DNA of 64,000 nt, taken from NCBI GenBank assembly GCA_964493665.1, contig CAZBOZ010000001.1, forward strand, positions 1 through 64,000, in the 5' to 3' direction. The position numbers and the translations under genes were made by a program. Positions 26,917-35,024 of this stretch are shown here, piece after piece. This DNA is from DAOSVX01 sp964493665. GTDB lineage: Bacteria > Bacillota_I > Bacilli_A > RF39 > UBA660. The notes below the pieces were generated by a model that searched no databases, was not told where the DNA came from, and was given only the letters and a program-made list of their open reading frames with translations. The stretch's first letter is position 1. Each line of letters opens with the position of its first letter.

Positions 26917-27024
26917 TTGACATTGTTTACAAAATGGTTAAAATATAGTTTACTTATTAATTGACAAATGCAATGTAAATAAATTATTTGTTTTATTTAA
27001 TTATTTATAGTAGTTTGATAAAAT
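26917..27024 (+). promoter_or_regulatory. Intergenic promoter region with two TTGACA elements
   Basis: TTGACA (26917-26922), 16 nt, TAAAAT (26939-26944) is one candidate. A second TTGACA (26961-26966) lies 44 bp downstream with only a poor -10. An extended TGATAAAAT (27016-27024) sits nearer the 27052 start. The used element cannot be decided from sequence. Confidence 0.5.
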
Positions 27025-27051
27025 AAATATGTATTTGGAGGACCTGTTTGT

Positions 27052-27549
27052 ATGGATGCACTTATAAGTAATATAAAATATTTTGGCTCATTATTAGTAT
27101 TTTCAGATTATATTTATTTTGGCCTTATAATATCTTTAATGATTTTATTGGTTGTTTTGCTTTATTTAATTAGAAGCGGTGAAGAGCATCTAGAATGGGA
27201 AAATGCCAATATTAAAAATGTTGATAACGATCAAAGTGATATTATTAAAATAGCTAGAGAAATAGCTGCATCTGATGAGCAATTAAATATTGATTTAACG
27301 GCTCATGAAATGAAAGAAGAAGAAGATTCTATAATTAGTTATGAGGAACTATTAAAAAGAAATAATAATCATAGCTTAAATTATGAGGAAGATTTAAGTA
27401 ATAGTGATATATCAATTAAAAGAGTAGATATTATTAGTTCAATATCACCCAAAGAAGAAGAAACAAAGTTTAAACCATTAACTTTAAGCTATGAAAAAGA
27501 GGAAGCCTTACTAGCGGCTTTAAAACAATTACAAAAGAATTTATCTTAA
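27052..27549 (+). CDS. Uncharacterised single-pass membrane protein with acidic cytoplasmic tail
   Basis: I do not recognise this 165-aa protein. One strongly hydrophobic segment (about residues 21-42, ending LLYLIRSGEEHLEWE) is followed by about 120 residues rich in Asp, Glu, Ser and Asn. The C-terminal segment LSYEKEEALLAALKQLQKNL looks helical and may form a docking helix. GGAGG precedes the ATG. The gene has its own promoter region and terminator, so it is probably monocistronic. The topology (short outside, long acidic inside) is reminiscent of divisome anchors, but that is only a guess. Confidence 0.7.
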   Translation: MDALISNIKYFGSLLVFSDYIYFGLIISLMILLVVLLYLIRSGEEHLEWENANIKNVDNDQSDIIKIAREIAASDEQLNIDLTAHEMKEEEDSIISYEELLKRNNNHSLNYEEDLSNSDISIKRVDIISSISPKEEETKFKPLTLSYEKEEALLAALKQLQKNLS

Positions 27550-27568
27550 AGCCTTTAAGGCTTTTTTT
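27548..27568 (+). terminator. Intrinsic terminator of the 27052 gene
   Basis: A 7-bp stem (27548-27554 with 27558-27564) with a 3-nt loop and a T run overlaps the stop codon. Confidence 0.85.
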
Positions 27569-27585
27569 AAGTAAGGAGGGTATAT

Positions 27586-28809
27586 ATGAAAAAAGTGGAG
27601 TTACTAGCACCAGCTGGTTCATTAGAAGTATTAAAAGTAGCTATTATGTATGGCGCTGATGCTGTATATATTGGTGGCGATGCTTTTGGTCTTAGAGCTA
27701 ATGCTAAAAATTTCTCTATAGATGATATGAAAGAAGCTATTGATTTTGCTCACCAAAATAATGCTAAGGTTTATGTAACAGCTAATATTATTGCTCATAA
27801 TAATGATTTAGAGGGTATAGAAGAATATTTTAAAGAATTAAATACTATTAAACCAGATGCTCTTATAATATCTGATTTAGGGGTTTTTAATATAGCTAAA
27901 AAGATCTGTCCAAATATAGATATTCATATTTCTACTCAAGCTAATGCTACTAATTATGAAACATTTAATATGTGGTATAACTTAGGAGCATCTAGAGTGG
28001 TATGTGCCAGAGAATTGTCTTTAGAGGAAATAAAAGACATTAAAAAATATACTAATAATGGTGAAATAGAAGCTTTTGTTCATGGAGCTATGTGTATATC
28101 ATATTCAGGAAGATGTTTGCTTAGTAGTTACTTTACGCATCGCAGTGCTAATTTAGGAGATTGTTCTCATCCTTGTCGTTGGAAATATCATGTAGTAGAA
28201 GAAACTAGACCAAATGAATATATGCCTATCTTGGAAAATGAAAGAGGAACATTTATTTTTAACTCTAAAGACTTATGCATGATAGATCATTTAGATGATG
28301 TAATATCTTCAGGAGTTGATTCATTAAAAGTAGAAGGTAGAATGAAATCGGCTTTATATGTAGCGACAGTTATAAAGGCTTATAGAGAAGCAATAGATGA
28401 TTATTATAAAGATAAAGAATTATATAAAGAAAATATTAATAATTATAAATCTCAAATCTATAATTGTACTTATCGAGAATTTACAACTGGTTTTTACTAT
28501 GGTAAAACTGATGAAACAAGTCAAATATATGATGAAAGCACTTATAATAAAGGATATACTTATTTAGGGACCATCTTAAGTATCGAAAATGGAATGTATA
28601 AAATAATCCAACATAATAAATTTGTTAAAGGCGAAACAATTGAAATAATGACCCCAACTAAAGATAATATTAAAGTAAAAGTTAATAGAATATTTAATTC
28701 TAAAAATGAAGAACTAGAAGAAGCTAATTGCGGAACAGAAGTGTTATTATTAGATTTAGATAATAAGAATTTAAAAGAATTTGATATTTTAAAAAGAAAA
28801 GAAGATTAA
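27586..28809 (+). CDS. trhP: U32 family protein, probable tRNA U34 hydroxylation protein TrhP
   Basis: This 407-aa U32-family protein begins VELLAPAGSLEVLKVAIMYGADAVYIGG. It carries the family core EAFVHGAMCISYSGRCLLSSY and conserved Cys residues in GDCSHPCRWKY, plus KVEGRMKS. Proteins of this group (YegQ, YrrN/YrrO) hydroxylate tRNA uridine 34 rather than act as collagenases. The methylase for the next step, TrmR, is encoded at 47.5 kb, which supports this assignment. AAGGAGGG precedes the ATG, and mtaB starts 1 nt after the stop. Confidence 0.85.
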   Translation: MKKVELLAPAGSLEVLKVAIMYGADAVYIGGDAFGLRANAKNFSIDDMKEAIDFAHQNNAKVYVTANIIAHNNDLEGIEEYFKELNTIKPDALIISDLGVFNIAKKICPNIDIHISTQANATNYETFNMWYNLGASRVVCARELSLEEIKDIKKYTNNGEIEAFVHGAMCISYSGRCLLSSYFTHRSANLGDCSHPCRWKYHVVEETRPNEYMPILENERGTFIFNSKDLCMIDHLDDVISSGVDSLKVEGRMKSALYVATVIKAYREAIDDYYKDKELYKENINNYKSQIYNCTYREFTTGFYYGKTDETSQIYDESTYNKGYTYLGTILSIENGMYKIIQHNKFVKGETIEIMTPTKDNIKVKVNRIFNSKNEELEEANCGTEVLLLDLDNKNLKEFDILKRKED

Positions 28810-28810
28810 A

Positions 28811-30076
28811 ATGAGAGTAAAAATAGTTACTTTGGGATGCAAAGTAAATATGTATGAAAGTGAATATATAAAAGAATCTTTTATTAATAATGGCGATAAA
28901 ACAGTGGATGATAACGCCGATGTAGTTGTTATTAATACCTGTAGTGTTACTAATCAAGCTGATCAAAAAAGTCGTAAAATGATTAGAAGAAATAAAAATG
29001 AAAATAAAAAAGCTATAATAGTCGTTTGTGGTTGTATGACTGAAAACCATCAACAAGATTTAAAAGAGCTAAACATTGATATATTAATTGGTTCTAAAGA
29101 TAAAAGTAAGATAGTTAATTTGGTAAAAGAGTATTCAAATAATAAAAAATCAATAAAACAATTTTATAATTTAGAGAACATCCCATTTGAAGATATGTTC
29201 ATAACTAATTTTGGAAATAAAACCAGAGCTATTGTAAAAATAGAAGATGGTTGTAATAATTTTTGTACATATTGCACAATACCTTATGTAAGAGGAAGAG
29301 AAAGAAGTAAAAATTTTACTAAAATTATTAAAGAAGTAAAAGAACTTACTAAAAATGGTTATCAAGAAATAGTATTAACGGGGATTCATACGGGTAATTA
29401 TCAATATAAGGGGAAGCGTTTAGTAGATGTCATTCATGAAATATCTAAAATAAAAGAATTAAAAAGAATAAGGATTTCTAGTATTGAAATTAAAGAAATA
29501 GATGATAAATTTTTAAATGAACTTAAAAGCAATCCCAAAATATGTAATCATCTTCATATACCACTTCAAAGTGGTAGCGATAATACTTTGAAGACTATGC
29601 ATCGTAGATATAATACTAAAGAGTATTTAAATATTATTAATAAAATAAGACAAGTAAGAAAAGATATAAATATAACTACTGATGTTATAGTAGGATTTCC
29701 TACTGAAACTAATAAAGACTTTTTAGACAGTATAAAATTTATTAAAAAAATTAAATTTTCTAAAATCCATGTATTCCCTTATTCTAAAAGAGATAATACT
29801 TTAGCAGCTAAATTAAACAATATAGTTAGTGATGAAGATAAAAAATCAAGATCTATTAAGTTAATAGATTTATCCAATAAATTGGAATTAAAATATGCTA
29901 AAAAATTTATTAGTAAAAAGTTAGATGTATTAATAGAGAAGAGTGATGCTATTAGTAATGGCCATACTTCTAATTATTTAAATGTTTTCATAAAAGAAAA
30001 ATTAATCAAAAACAAAAAATATAAAATAAAAATAATAAATATTAAAGATGGACAAATATATGGAGAATTAAAATAA
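28811..30076 (+). CDS. mtaB: tRNA (t6A37) methylthiotransferase MtaB
   Basis: This radical-SAM enzyme converts t6A37 to ms2t6A37 in tRNA-Lys; 421 aa. The N-terminal UPF0004 domain has its three cluster Cys residues (C10 in TLGCKVN, C44 in NTCSVTN, C75 in VCGCMTEN). The radical-SAM motif CNNFCTYC in DGCNNFCTYCTIPYVRGRERS, the HIPLQSGSDNTLKTMHRRY segment and a C-terminal TRAM-like domain follow. The short TLGCKVN opening distinguishes MtaB from MiaB. Operon with trhP; both modify the anticodon loop. Confidence 0.93.
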   Translation: MRVKIVTLGCKVNMYESEYIKESFINNGDKTVDDNADVVVINTCSVTNQADQKSRKMIRRNKNENKKAIIVVCGCMTENHQQDLKELNIDILIGSKDKSKIVNLVKEYSNNKKSIKQFYNLENIPFEDMFITNFGNKTRAIVKIEDGCNNFCTYCTIPYVRGRERSKNFTKIIKEVKELTKNGYQEIVLTGIHTGNYQYKGKRLVDVIHEISKIKELKRIRISSIEIKEIDDKFLNELKSNPKICNHLHIPLQSGSDNTLKTMHRRYNTKEYLNIINKIRQVRKDINITTDVIVGFPTETNKDFLDSIKFIKKIKFSKIHVFPYSKRDNTLAAKLNNIVSDEDKKSRSIKLIDLSNKLELKYAKKFISKKLDVLIEKSDAISNGHTSNYLNVFIKEKLIKNKKYKIKIINIKDGQIYGELK

Positions 30077-30100
30077 TACTATTTATTAGTATTATTTTTT
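30071..30100 (+). terminator. Intrinsic terminator of trhP-mtaB
   Basis: An 11-bp perfect stem (30071-30081 with 30087-30097) with a 5-nt loop and T tail overlaps the mtaB stop. Confidence 0.88.
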
Positions 30101-30130
30101 ATGCTAATATGTTATTAGGATAGTGATATT

Positions 30131-30709
30131 GTGAATTCTAAAGATAACTTAAAATATAATTCTATAAACCATGGAGTAGTATCTTATAACAGAGGAGCTA
30201 TCGAAAATGTTAGGGCTAAAAGCTCTGGGAATAAGGCCCATATAAAAAGGAAATCACCTTTAAAAAAGTTTGTTACTAATGTTAAAATATTTGGTTTTGT
30301 AATGTTGGTAGTAGTTCCAGCTGTTTCAGGAGTTGTATTAGCAGTAGGTTATCGTGGTGAGATGGACAATATAAATAGTTCAACTAAATATGAGTATGTT
30401 GATAAACTTGGGTCAATAATGAACAACTATTCTGAAACTGATTTTCTAAAAGTTGCCGATGATACTATTGAAGCAATAAAAAAACAAAAAGGACCAGAAG
30501 AAGATCTTTTATATATACAAGAAAGTATTCCTAGAATAGAATACTTAAGAAGTCAAGGGATGACTGAAGAAATGGCTCTAAGATACAAAACAATTCTAGC
30601 TATAGCCAGTAAATATGGTGTTTTCTTGCCAGGACAGGACTATTCAATGCCAACATTTTTTGAATATATTGAAGATACGTTTGGGAATAAAGGCCAAAAA
30701 ATTAATTGA
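30131..30709 (+). CDS. Uncharacterised single-pass membrane protein
   Basis: I do not recognise this 192-aa protein. The start is GTG after GGATAGTGAT. A basic cytoplasmic N-terminus of about 50 residues (KAHIKRKSPLKKFV) leads into one membrane helix (about 54-76). An extracytoplasmic part of about 115 residues follows, predicted mostly helical (NYSETDFLKVADDTIEAI, ESIPRIEYLRSQGMTEEMALRYKTILAIA). There are no Cys or catalytic-looking motifs. Its end overlaps the promoter of the following esterase gene. Confidence 0.72.
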   Translation: MNSKDNLKYNSINHGVVSYNRGAIENVRAKSSGNKAHIKRKSPLKKFVTNVKIFGFVMLVVVPAVSGVVLAVGYRGEMDNINSSTKYEYVDKLGSIMNNYSETDFLKVADDTIEAIKKQKGPEEDLLYIQESIPRIEYLRSQGMTEEMALRYKTILAIASKYGVFLPGQDYSMPTFFEYIEDTFGNKGQKIN

Positions 30710-30733
30710 CAAAGTCCATTTTTATGCTAAAAT
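30706..30733 (+). promoter_or_regulatory. Promoter of the esterase gene
   Basis: TTGACA (30706-30711), 16 nt, then TAAAAT (30728-30733) preceded by TGC, an extended -10. It starts at the stop codon of the preceding gene. Confidence 0.75.
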
Positions 30734-30755
30734 ACCTATTGCAAATGGAGAAATT

Positions 30756-31511
30756 ATGAAAAAGGCCATATTGATATTACATGGTTTTGGGGGTAGCCCT
30801 AAAAGTCATGATAAATTAATTGAATATATAAGGGATAACTCAAAAGTAGATCCCTTTATTTTTACTATGCCTGGCCATGGAGATAATGAAATATGTCATG
30901 CTACAAGAAAAGATTATTTAAGCAAATCTGAAAGTGAATTACAAAGATTTATAGATTTAGGGTATGAAGATATCACAGTTTATGGTTTCAGTATGGGTGG
31001 CTCTATTGCTACTTATTTAGCCACTGTTTTTCCAGAAATCACAAGATTAATTATAGCAGCTCCGTCATATGCCTTTCCTAAAAATAAAGAAAAAAAGCTA
31101 ATGGATTCAATATCAAGTGATGAAGACAAGACTCATTTAATAGAAAAAAATGCCAGACTAAGTTTTCTTGAGTTTTTAAGAAGATTCCCTATAGATGCAA
31201 ATATCAGCTTTTTAAATTTGAGAAAGTTTTGTAATATGGATGTTCCTTTATTAGATAAACCAACTTTATATTTACATGGTGATATAGATTATTTTGCTTC
31301 TAAAACAACTTCCTTTTTGGGATTCTTACAAAATAAAAACATAAATAGAACTTATGTAACTCTAAATGGGGCTTCTCATGATATGTATGATAGCGAATGG
31401 GAAGAATTAATTTATAGTTTAATATGTAAATATGCAAATGGAGAGATTATTCCTTTAGGGTTTTTTGAGCAAACTGATGAATTTATACAAAAATTACAAC
31501 TAAAAAGATAA
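30756..31511 (+). CDS. Alpha/beta hydrolase, carboxylesterase-like
   Basis: This 251-aa alpha/beta hydrolase resembles small carboxylesterases such as Est30. The oxyanion segment LILHGFGGSP is near the N-terminus, the nucleophile elbow is YGFSMGGSIA, the acid is probably in HGDIDYFA, and the His is in NGASHDMYD. Start ATG 30756 (AATGGAG upstream) is preferred to the far longer open frame from 30615, which overlaps the previous gene and its promoter. Substrate unknown; no membrane segments, so it is probably cytosolic. Confidence 0.88.
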   Translation: MKKAILILHGFGGSPKSHDKLIEYIRDNSKVDPFIFTMPGHGDNEICHATRKDYLSKSESELQRFIDLGYEDITVYGFSMGGSIATYLATVFPEITRLIIAAPSYAFPKNKEKKLMDSISSDEDKTHLIEKNARLSFLEFLRRFPIDANISFLNLRKFCNMDVPLLDKPTLYLHGDIDYFASKTTSFLGFLQNKNINRTYVTLNGASHDMYDSEWEELIYSLICKYANGEIIPLGFFEQTDEFIQKLQLKR

Positions 31512-31528
31512 ATAAATTATCTTTTTTT
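31502..31528 (+). terminator. Intrinsic terminator of the esterase gene
   Basis: A 10-bp perfect stem (31502-31511 with 31517-31526) with a 5-nt loop ends in T residues and contains the stop codon. Confidence 0.88.
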
Positions 31529-31550
31529 ATTTTATATTTACAAACAAATG

Positions 31551-31570
31551 TATGAATAGTATAATTCATA
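31551..31570 (+). promoter_or_regulatory. recD2 -10 box inside a short dyad
   Basis: TATAAT (31560-31565) ends 17 nt before the recD2 ATG. It lies within an inverted repeat TATGAAT-N6-ATTCATA (31551-31557 with 31564-31570), which could be an operator or chance in A/T-rich DNA. Confidence 0.45.
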
Positions 31571-31582
31571 TAAGGAGAAACT

Positions 31583-33754
31583 ATGAATTATATAAAAGGT
31601 AATTTTAGAAGCATTATATTTGAAGGTAATAATGGGTATAAAATAGGTTTATTTAAAATAAAAGAAACCAATGATGAAGAAATGCAAGATTTTTTAAATA
31701 AAGTAATTACTTTTACTGGTTATTTTACTGATTTAAACAAAGAAGATAAATATCTTTTTTATGGGTCTTTAACTAACCATGAAAGATATGGTATTCAATA
31801 TGCTGTGAAAAATTATGAAAAAGTAGTCCCCGAAGGTAAAGAAGCAGTTATTGAATTTTTGTCTTCCTCGTTAATTAAGGGCTGTGGTGAAAAAACAGCA
31901 ATTAAAATCGTTGAAACTCTTGGTGAAGAAGCTATTAATAAAATAAAAGAAAATTATCAGAATTTGTTAATTATACCCAGCATAACTGATAGCAAAGCTT
32001 TGAAAATATATAATTCAATTATGAAATATGCTGCTATAGACGAAATAATTATTCAATTAAAAGAATATGGTTTTAGTACTCCGGAAGTTACTAATATTAT
32101 TAGTATTTATAATGAAAAATCTTTAAATATAGTTAAAGAAAATATTTATTTATTAAAAGAATTAATTTCTTTTGACAAATTAGATAATATTTTTATTAAA
32201 TTTAATGATACTTTAGATAGTGTTAGAATAAAAGCTTGTATATTAGAAGTTATGAATAGATTGACTTTTGTAAATGGTGATACATACCATTATTTAAATG
32301 AAATTATTAGTGGGTTGAAACAAATGTTTAAAATAATTCTTGAAGAAGATAATTTTAATTATATATTGGAAAGTTTAATAAAAGATAAATATATTATTGT
32401 AGATGAAGATAAATATTATTTAAGAGAATTTTATAATATGGAGTTAAATATTAGCAAAAGTTTAATAGAAATAAATGGCAATAAAAAAGCCAGTTATTCT
32501 AAAATAGATTCTATAATTTCTAAAATAGAGGATAAAATTAAATTTGATAAAACTCAAATAGAAGCCATAAAAAAAGCTTTAAATAATAATATAACAATAA
32601 TTACAGGTGGTCCAGGAACCGGTAAAACAACAATTGTAAAGGCCATATTAAAAGCATTTAATATTTTAAATAACTATAGTGAAGGAGAAAGTATATTAAA
32701 TGTGGCATTACTTGCCCCAACTGGTAGAGCTAGCAAAAAATTATCAGAAGTAACAGGTATAGGAGCAATGACTATTCATCGTTTCTTAAAGTGGTATAAA
32801 GAATCAAATACATTTGAATATAATGAAGATAACAAGATATATAAAAAATTAGTTATTATTGATGAAGTTAGTATGATTGATACTTTCTTGTTTGATTCTT
32901 TAATGAAGGGATTAAATCATGATTTAAAGTTAGTTTTAATAGGTGATGAAAACCAATTACCAAGTGTCGGTGGTGGGTTAATCCTAAATGATTTGATAGA
33001 CACAAATATTTTTGATCATATTTTACTTACTAAAATATTTAGACAAAAAAGTGAATCTTTTATACCTTATTTAGCTAAAGAAATAAAAAACAGGAAATTA
33101 AGTACTGATTATTTTAGCATAAAAGATGACTTTAATTTTATTGAAACTAGCCCTAATAAAATTAAGATGAGTATTGAGAATATTTGTAAAAGAGGCTTAG
33201 AAAAAGGTATAACGGAAAAAGATTTAATAGTTTTGGCTCCCATGTATAAGGGTGAAAATGGCATTGATAATTTAAATGTTGTTTTACAAAATTTATATAA
33301 TGAAAAATCCCCTCATAAAAATGAATTTCATGTTGGCGATGTTACTTTCAGAGAAGGGGACAAAGTAATTCAATTAACTAATGATGTGGATCATAATGTT
33401 TTTAATGGCGATATAGGATATATATTAGAAATTAATTCTAAAAACAAAGAGGTTTTAATAGTGGATTTTGATGGTAATTTAGTGCCATACAAAAAAGAAG
33501 ATTTAATTCATTTAAAACATGCTTATGCTATATCAGTTCATAAGAGCCAAGGTAGCGAGTTTAATCATGTGATTTTCCCAATCACACCAGCATTTAGTAA
33601 GATGCTTTATAATAAGCTTATTTATACAGGGGTATCTAGAGCTAAAAAAAGTTTAATAATAGTTGGAGATAAGCTATCTTTTGAAAGGGGAGTTAAGAAC
33701 AATTATAGTATTAATCGTAAAACCAGCTTAAAAGAAAGGATAAGGGAAATATAA
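31583..33754 (+). CDS. recD2: RecD2-type ATP-dependent DNA helicase
   Basis: This is a 5'-3' SF1B helicase not associated with RecBC, 723 aa. An N-terminal OB/HhH region precedes the motor. Motor motifs are Walker A GGPGTGKTT, motif Ia APTGRASKKLSE, Walker B VIIDEVSMID, motif III LIGDENQLPSVGGG, motif V SVHKSQGSEF and motif VI YTGVSRAKK. AAGGAG precedes the ATG. It heads the recD2-permease-alaS order known from Bacillus (yrrC-yrrI-alaS). Confidence 0.95.
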   Translation: MNYIKGNFRSIIFEGNNGYKIGLFKIKETNDEEMQDFLNKVITFTGYFTDLNKEDKYLFYGSLTNHERYGIQYAVKNYEKVVPEGKEAVIEFLSSSLIKGCGEKTAIKIVETLGEEAINKIKENYQNLLIIPSITDSKALKIYNSIMKYAAIDEIIIQLKEYGFSTPEVTNIISIYNEKSLNIVKENIYLLKELISFDKLDNIFIKFNDTLDSVRIKACILEVMNRLTFVNGDTYHYLNEIISGLKQMFKIILEEDNFNYILESLIKDKYIIVDEDKYYLREFYNMELNISKSLIEINGNKKASYSKIDSIISKIEDKIKFDKTQIEAIKKALNNNITIITGGPGTGKTTIVKAILKAFNILNNYSEGESILNVALLAPTGRASKKLSEVTGIGAMTIHRFLKWYKESNTFEYNEDNKIYKKLVIIDEVSMIDTFLFDSLMKGLNHDLKLVLIGDENQLPSVGGGLILNDLIDTNIFDHILLTKIFRQKSESFIPYLAKEIKNRKLSTDYFSIKDDFNFIETSPNKIKMSIENICKRGLEKGITEKDLIVLAPMYKGENGIDNLNVVLQNLYNEKSPHKNEFHVGDVTFREGDKVIQLTNDVDHNVFNGDIGYILEINSKNKEVLIVDFDGNLVPYKKEDLIHLKHAYAISVHKSQGSEFNHVIFPITPAFSKMLYNKLIYTGVSRAKKSLIIVGDKLSFERGVKNNYSINRKTSLKERIREI

Positions 33755-33785
33755 AGCAATTACTTTTGTTTTATATTTCTTTTTA
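33746..33785 (+). terminator. Intrinsic terminator of recD2
   Basis: A 10-bp stem (33746-33755 with 33770-33779) with a 14-nt loop is followed by a T run. The recD2 stop lies in the left arm. Confidence 0.75.
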
Positions 33786-33794
33786 CTTATTTTT

Positions 33795-33803
33795 TGTTAT
33801 AAT
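33795..33803 (+). promoter_or_regulatory. Extended -10 promoter of the AI-2E family gene
   Basis: TGTTATAAT ends 22 nt before the ATG at 33826. The -35 is poor. Confidence 0.55.
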
Positions 33804-33825
33804 TAATTAAAGAAGGGTGATATAG

Positions 33826-35016
33826 ATGAATAAAAAATTATTAGAGAGTAATAATGAAAATACTAATGAAGTAATGACTTTAACTAGTAAAATATTAAAG
33901 ATATTATATTTTGTTATTATTATTGGTATAGTTTATCTTTTAATAAGGATTTTAAAAGAATCAGGAGTTTTTGATTTTTTACTAAAATTTCTTAAAATAT
34001 TATCGCCATTATTTGCTGGGTTTATTATAGCTTGGTTATTTAATCCTTTAGTTACTAAATTAAGCAAAAAAGGAATGAGCAGGATTATTTCTACAGGAAT
34101 TGTTTATATAGTCTTTTTAGGTTTAATATTTTTATTTTTAAGGCTATTAATTCCTAATTTATCTGATCAGATAAATGATCTCATAAATACTATTCCTTCT
34201 ATTTTTAATGGTATTAATAATTTTATTTCTAAAGTTTTTGATAGCTTTAAAGCCATTGATGGCTTTGATGTCATAAAAGCTAAAGCTGATGCCATTTCAA
34301 CAATTAGTGGATATGCTGCCAATATATCTTCTAATTTGCCCAATATATTAATAAATATTGTCACAGCACTAGTTTCTGGTGTTGGTAAATTTATTATAAG
34401 TTTAGTAATAGGATTTTATATGCTATTTAATTTTGATAGTACTAATAATCATTTAATGAGCTTATTACCTAAAAAACATCGTTATGAAGCCAGAATTTTA
34501 GTAGGTGAAATAAGCACTCAGTTGCATCGGTATGTAAATGGAGTTTTATTAATAGCAGCTGTTATGTCAGTGGCTTGCTCTATTGGCTTTTGGATAGCAG
34601 GATTGAAAGCTCCATATTTATTTGGGGTATTTTGTGGTATAACAGATATTATTCCTTATGTAGGACCATATATGGGTGGCATACCAGCAGTATTAGTTGG
34701 ATTTAGCCAAAGTGCTACAGTTGGTACGGTAACTATCTTTGTAATAATAATTATTCAATTATTAGAAAATTATTTATTACAGCCGGTTATTATGAGTAAA
34801 ACAATGAAACTTCATCCAGTAACTATTATGATTGGTTTAATTTCTTTTGGTTACTTCTTTGGTATATGGGGAATGGTTTTAGCTACACCAACCATTGCCT
34901 TACTTAAAATATTAGGCAATTATTTTATAAACAAATATAACTTGTTTGATTATGACAATGATCCAACTGAAGTAATTGATGTAAAAGAAATTAAAAAAAG
35001 GGCTAAAGCAAAATAG
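33826..35016 (+). CDS. AI-2E family transporter (YrrI-like)
   Basis: This 396-aa polytopic membrane protein belongs to the AI-2E/PerM family. Helices occur at about 25-45 and 57-105; a soluble amphipathic stretch follows (NDLINTIPSIFNGINNFISKVF); further helices lie at about 185-205, 237-262 and 265-360. Family signatures are GFYMLFNFD, GLKAPYLFGVFCGITDIIPYVGPYMGGIPAVLVG and LHPVTIMIGLISFGYFFGIWGMVLATP. Despite the family name, substrates vary (sodium-proton exchange, autoinducer export), so none is assigned. Directly upstream of alaS as in Bacillus. Confidence 0.9.
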   Translation: MNKKLLESNNENTNEVMTLTSKILKILYFVIIIGIVYLLIRILKESGVFDFLLKFLKILSPLFAGFIIAWLFNPLVTKLSKKGMSRIISTGIVYIVFLGLIFLFLRLLIPNLSDQINDLINTIPSIFNGINNFISKVFDSFKAIDGFDVIKAKADAISTISGYAANISSNLPNILINIVTALVSGVGKFIISLVIGFYMLFNFDSTNNHLMSLLPKKHRYEARILVGEISTQLHRYVNGVLLIAAVMSVACSIGFWIAGLKAPYLFGVFCGITDIIPYVGPYMGGIPAVLVGFSQSATVGTVTIFVIIIIQLLENYLLQPVIMSKTMKLHPVTIMIGLISFGYFFGIWGMVLATPTIALLKILGNYFINKYNLFDYDNDPTEVIDVKEIKKRAKAK

Positions 35017-35024
35017 GTGATAAG

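Noticed and set aside
30615..30755. 47-residue N-terminal extension of the esterase
   Set aside because: It lies inside the preceding gene and across a good promoter; a ribosome site precedes ATG 30756, where the hydrolase fold begins.
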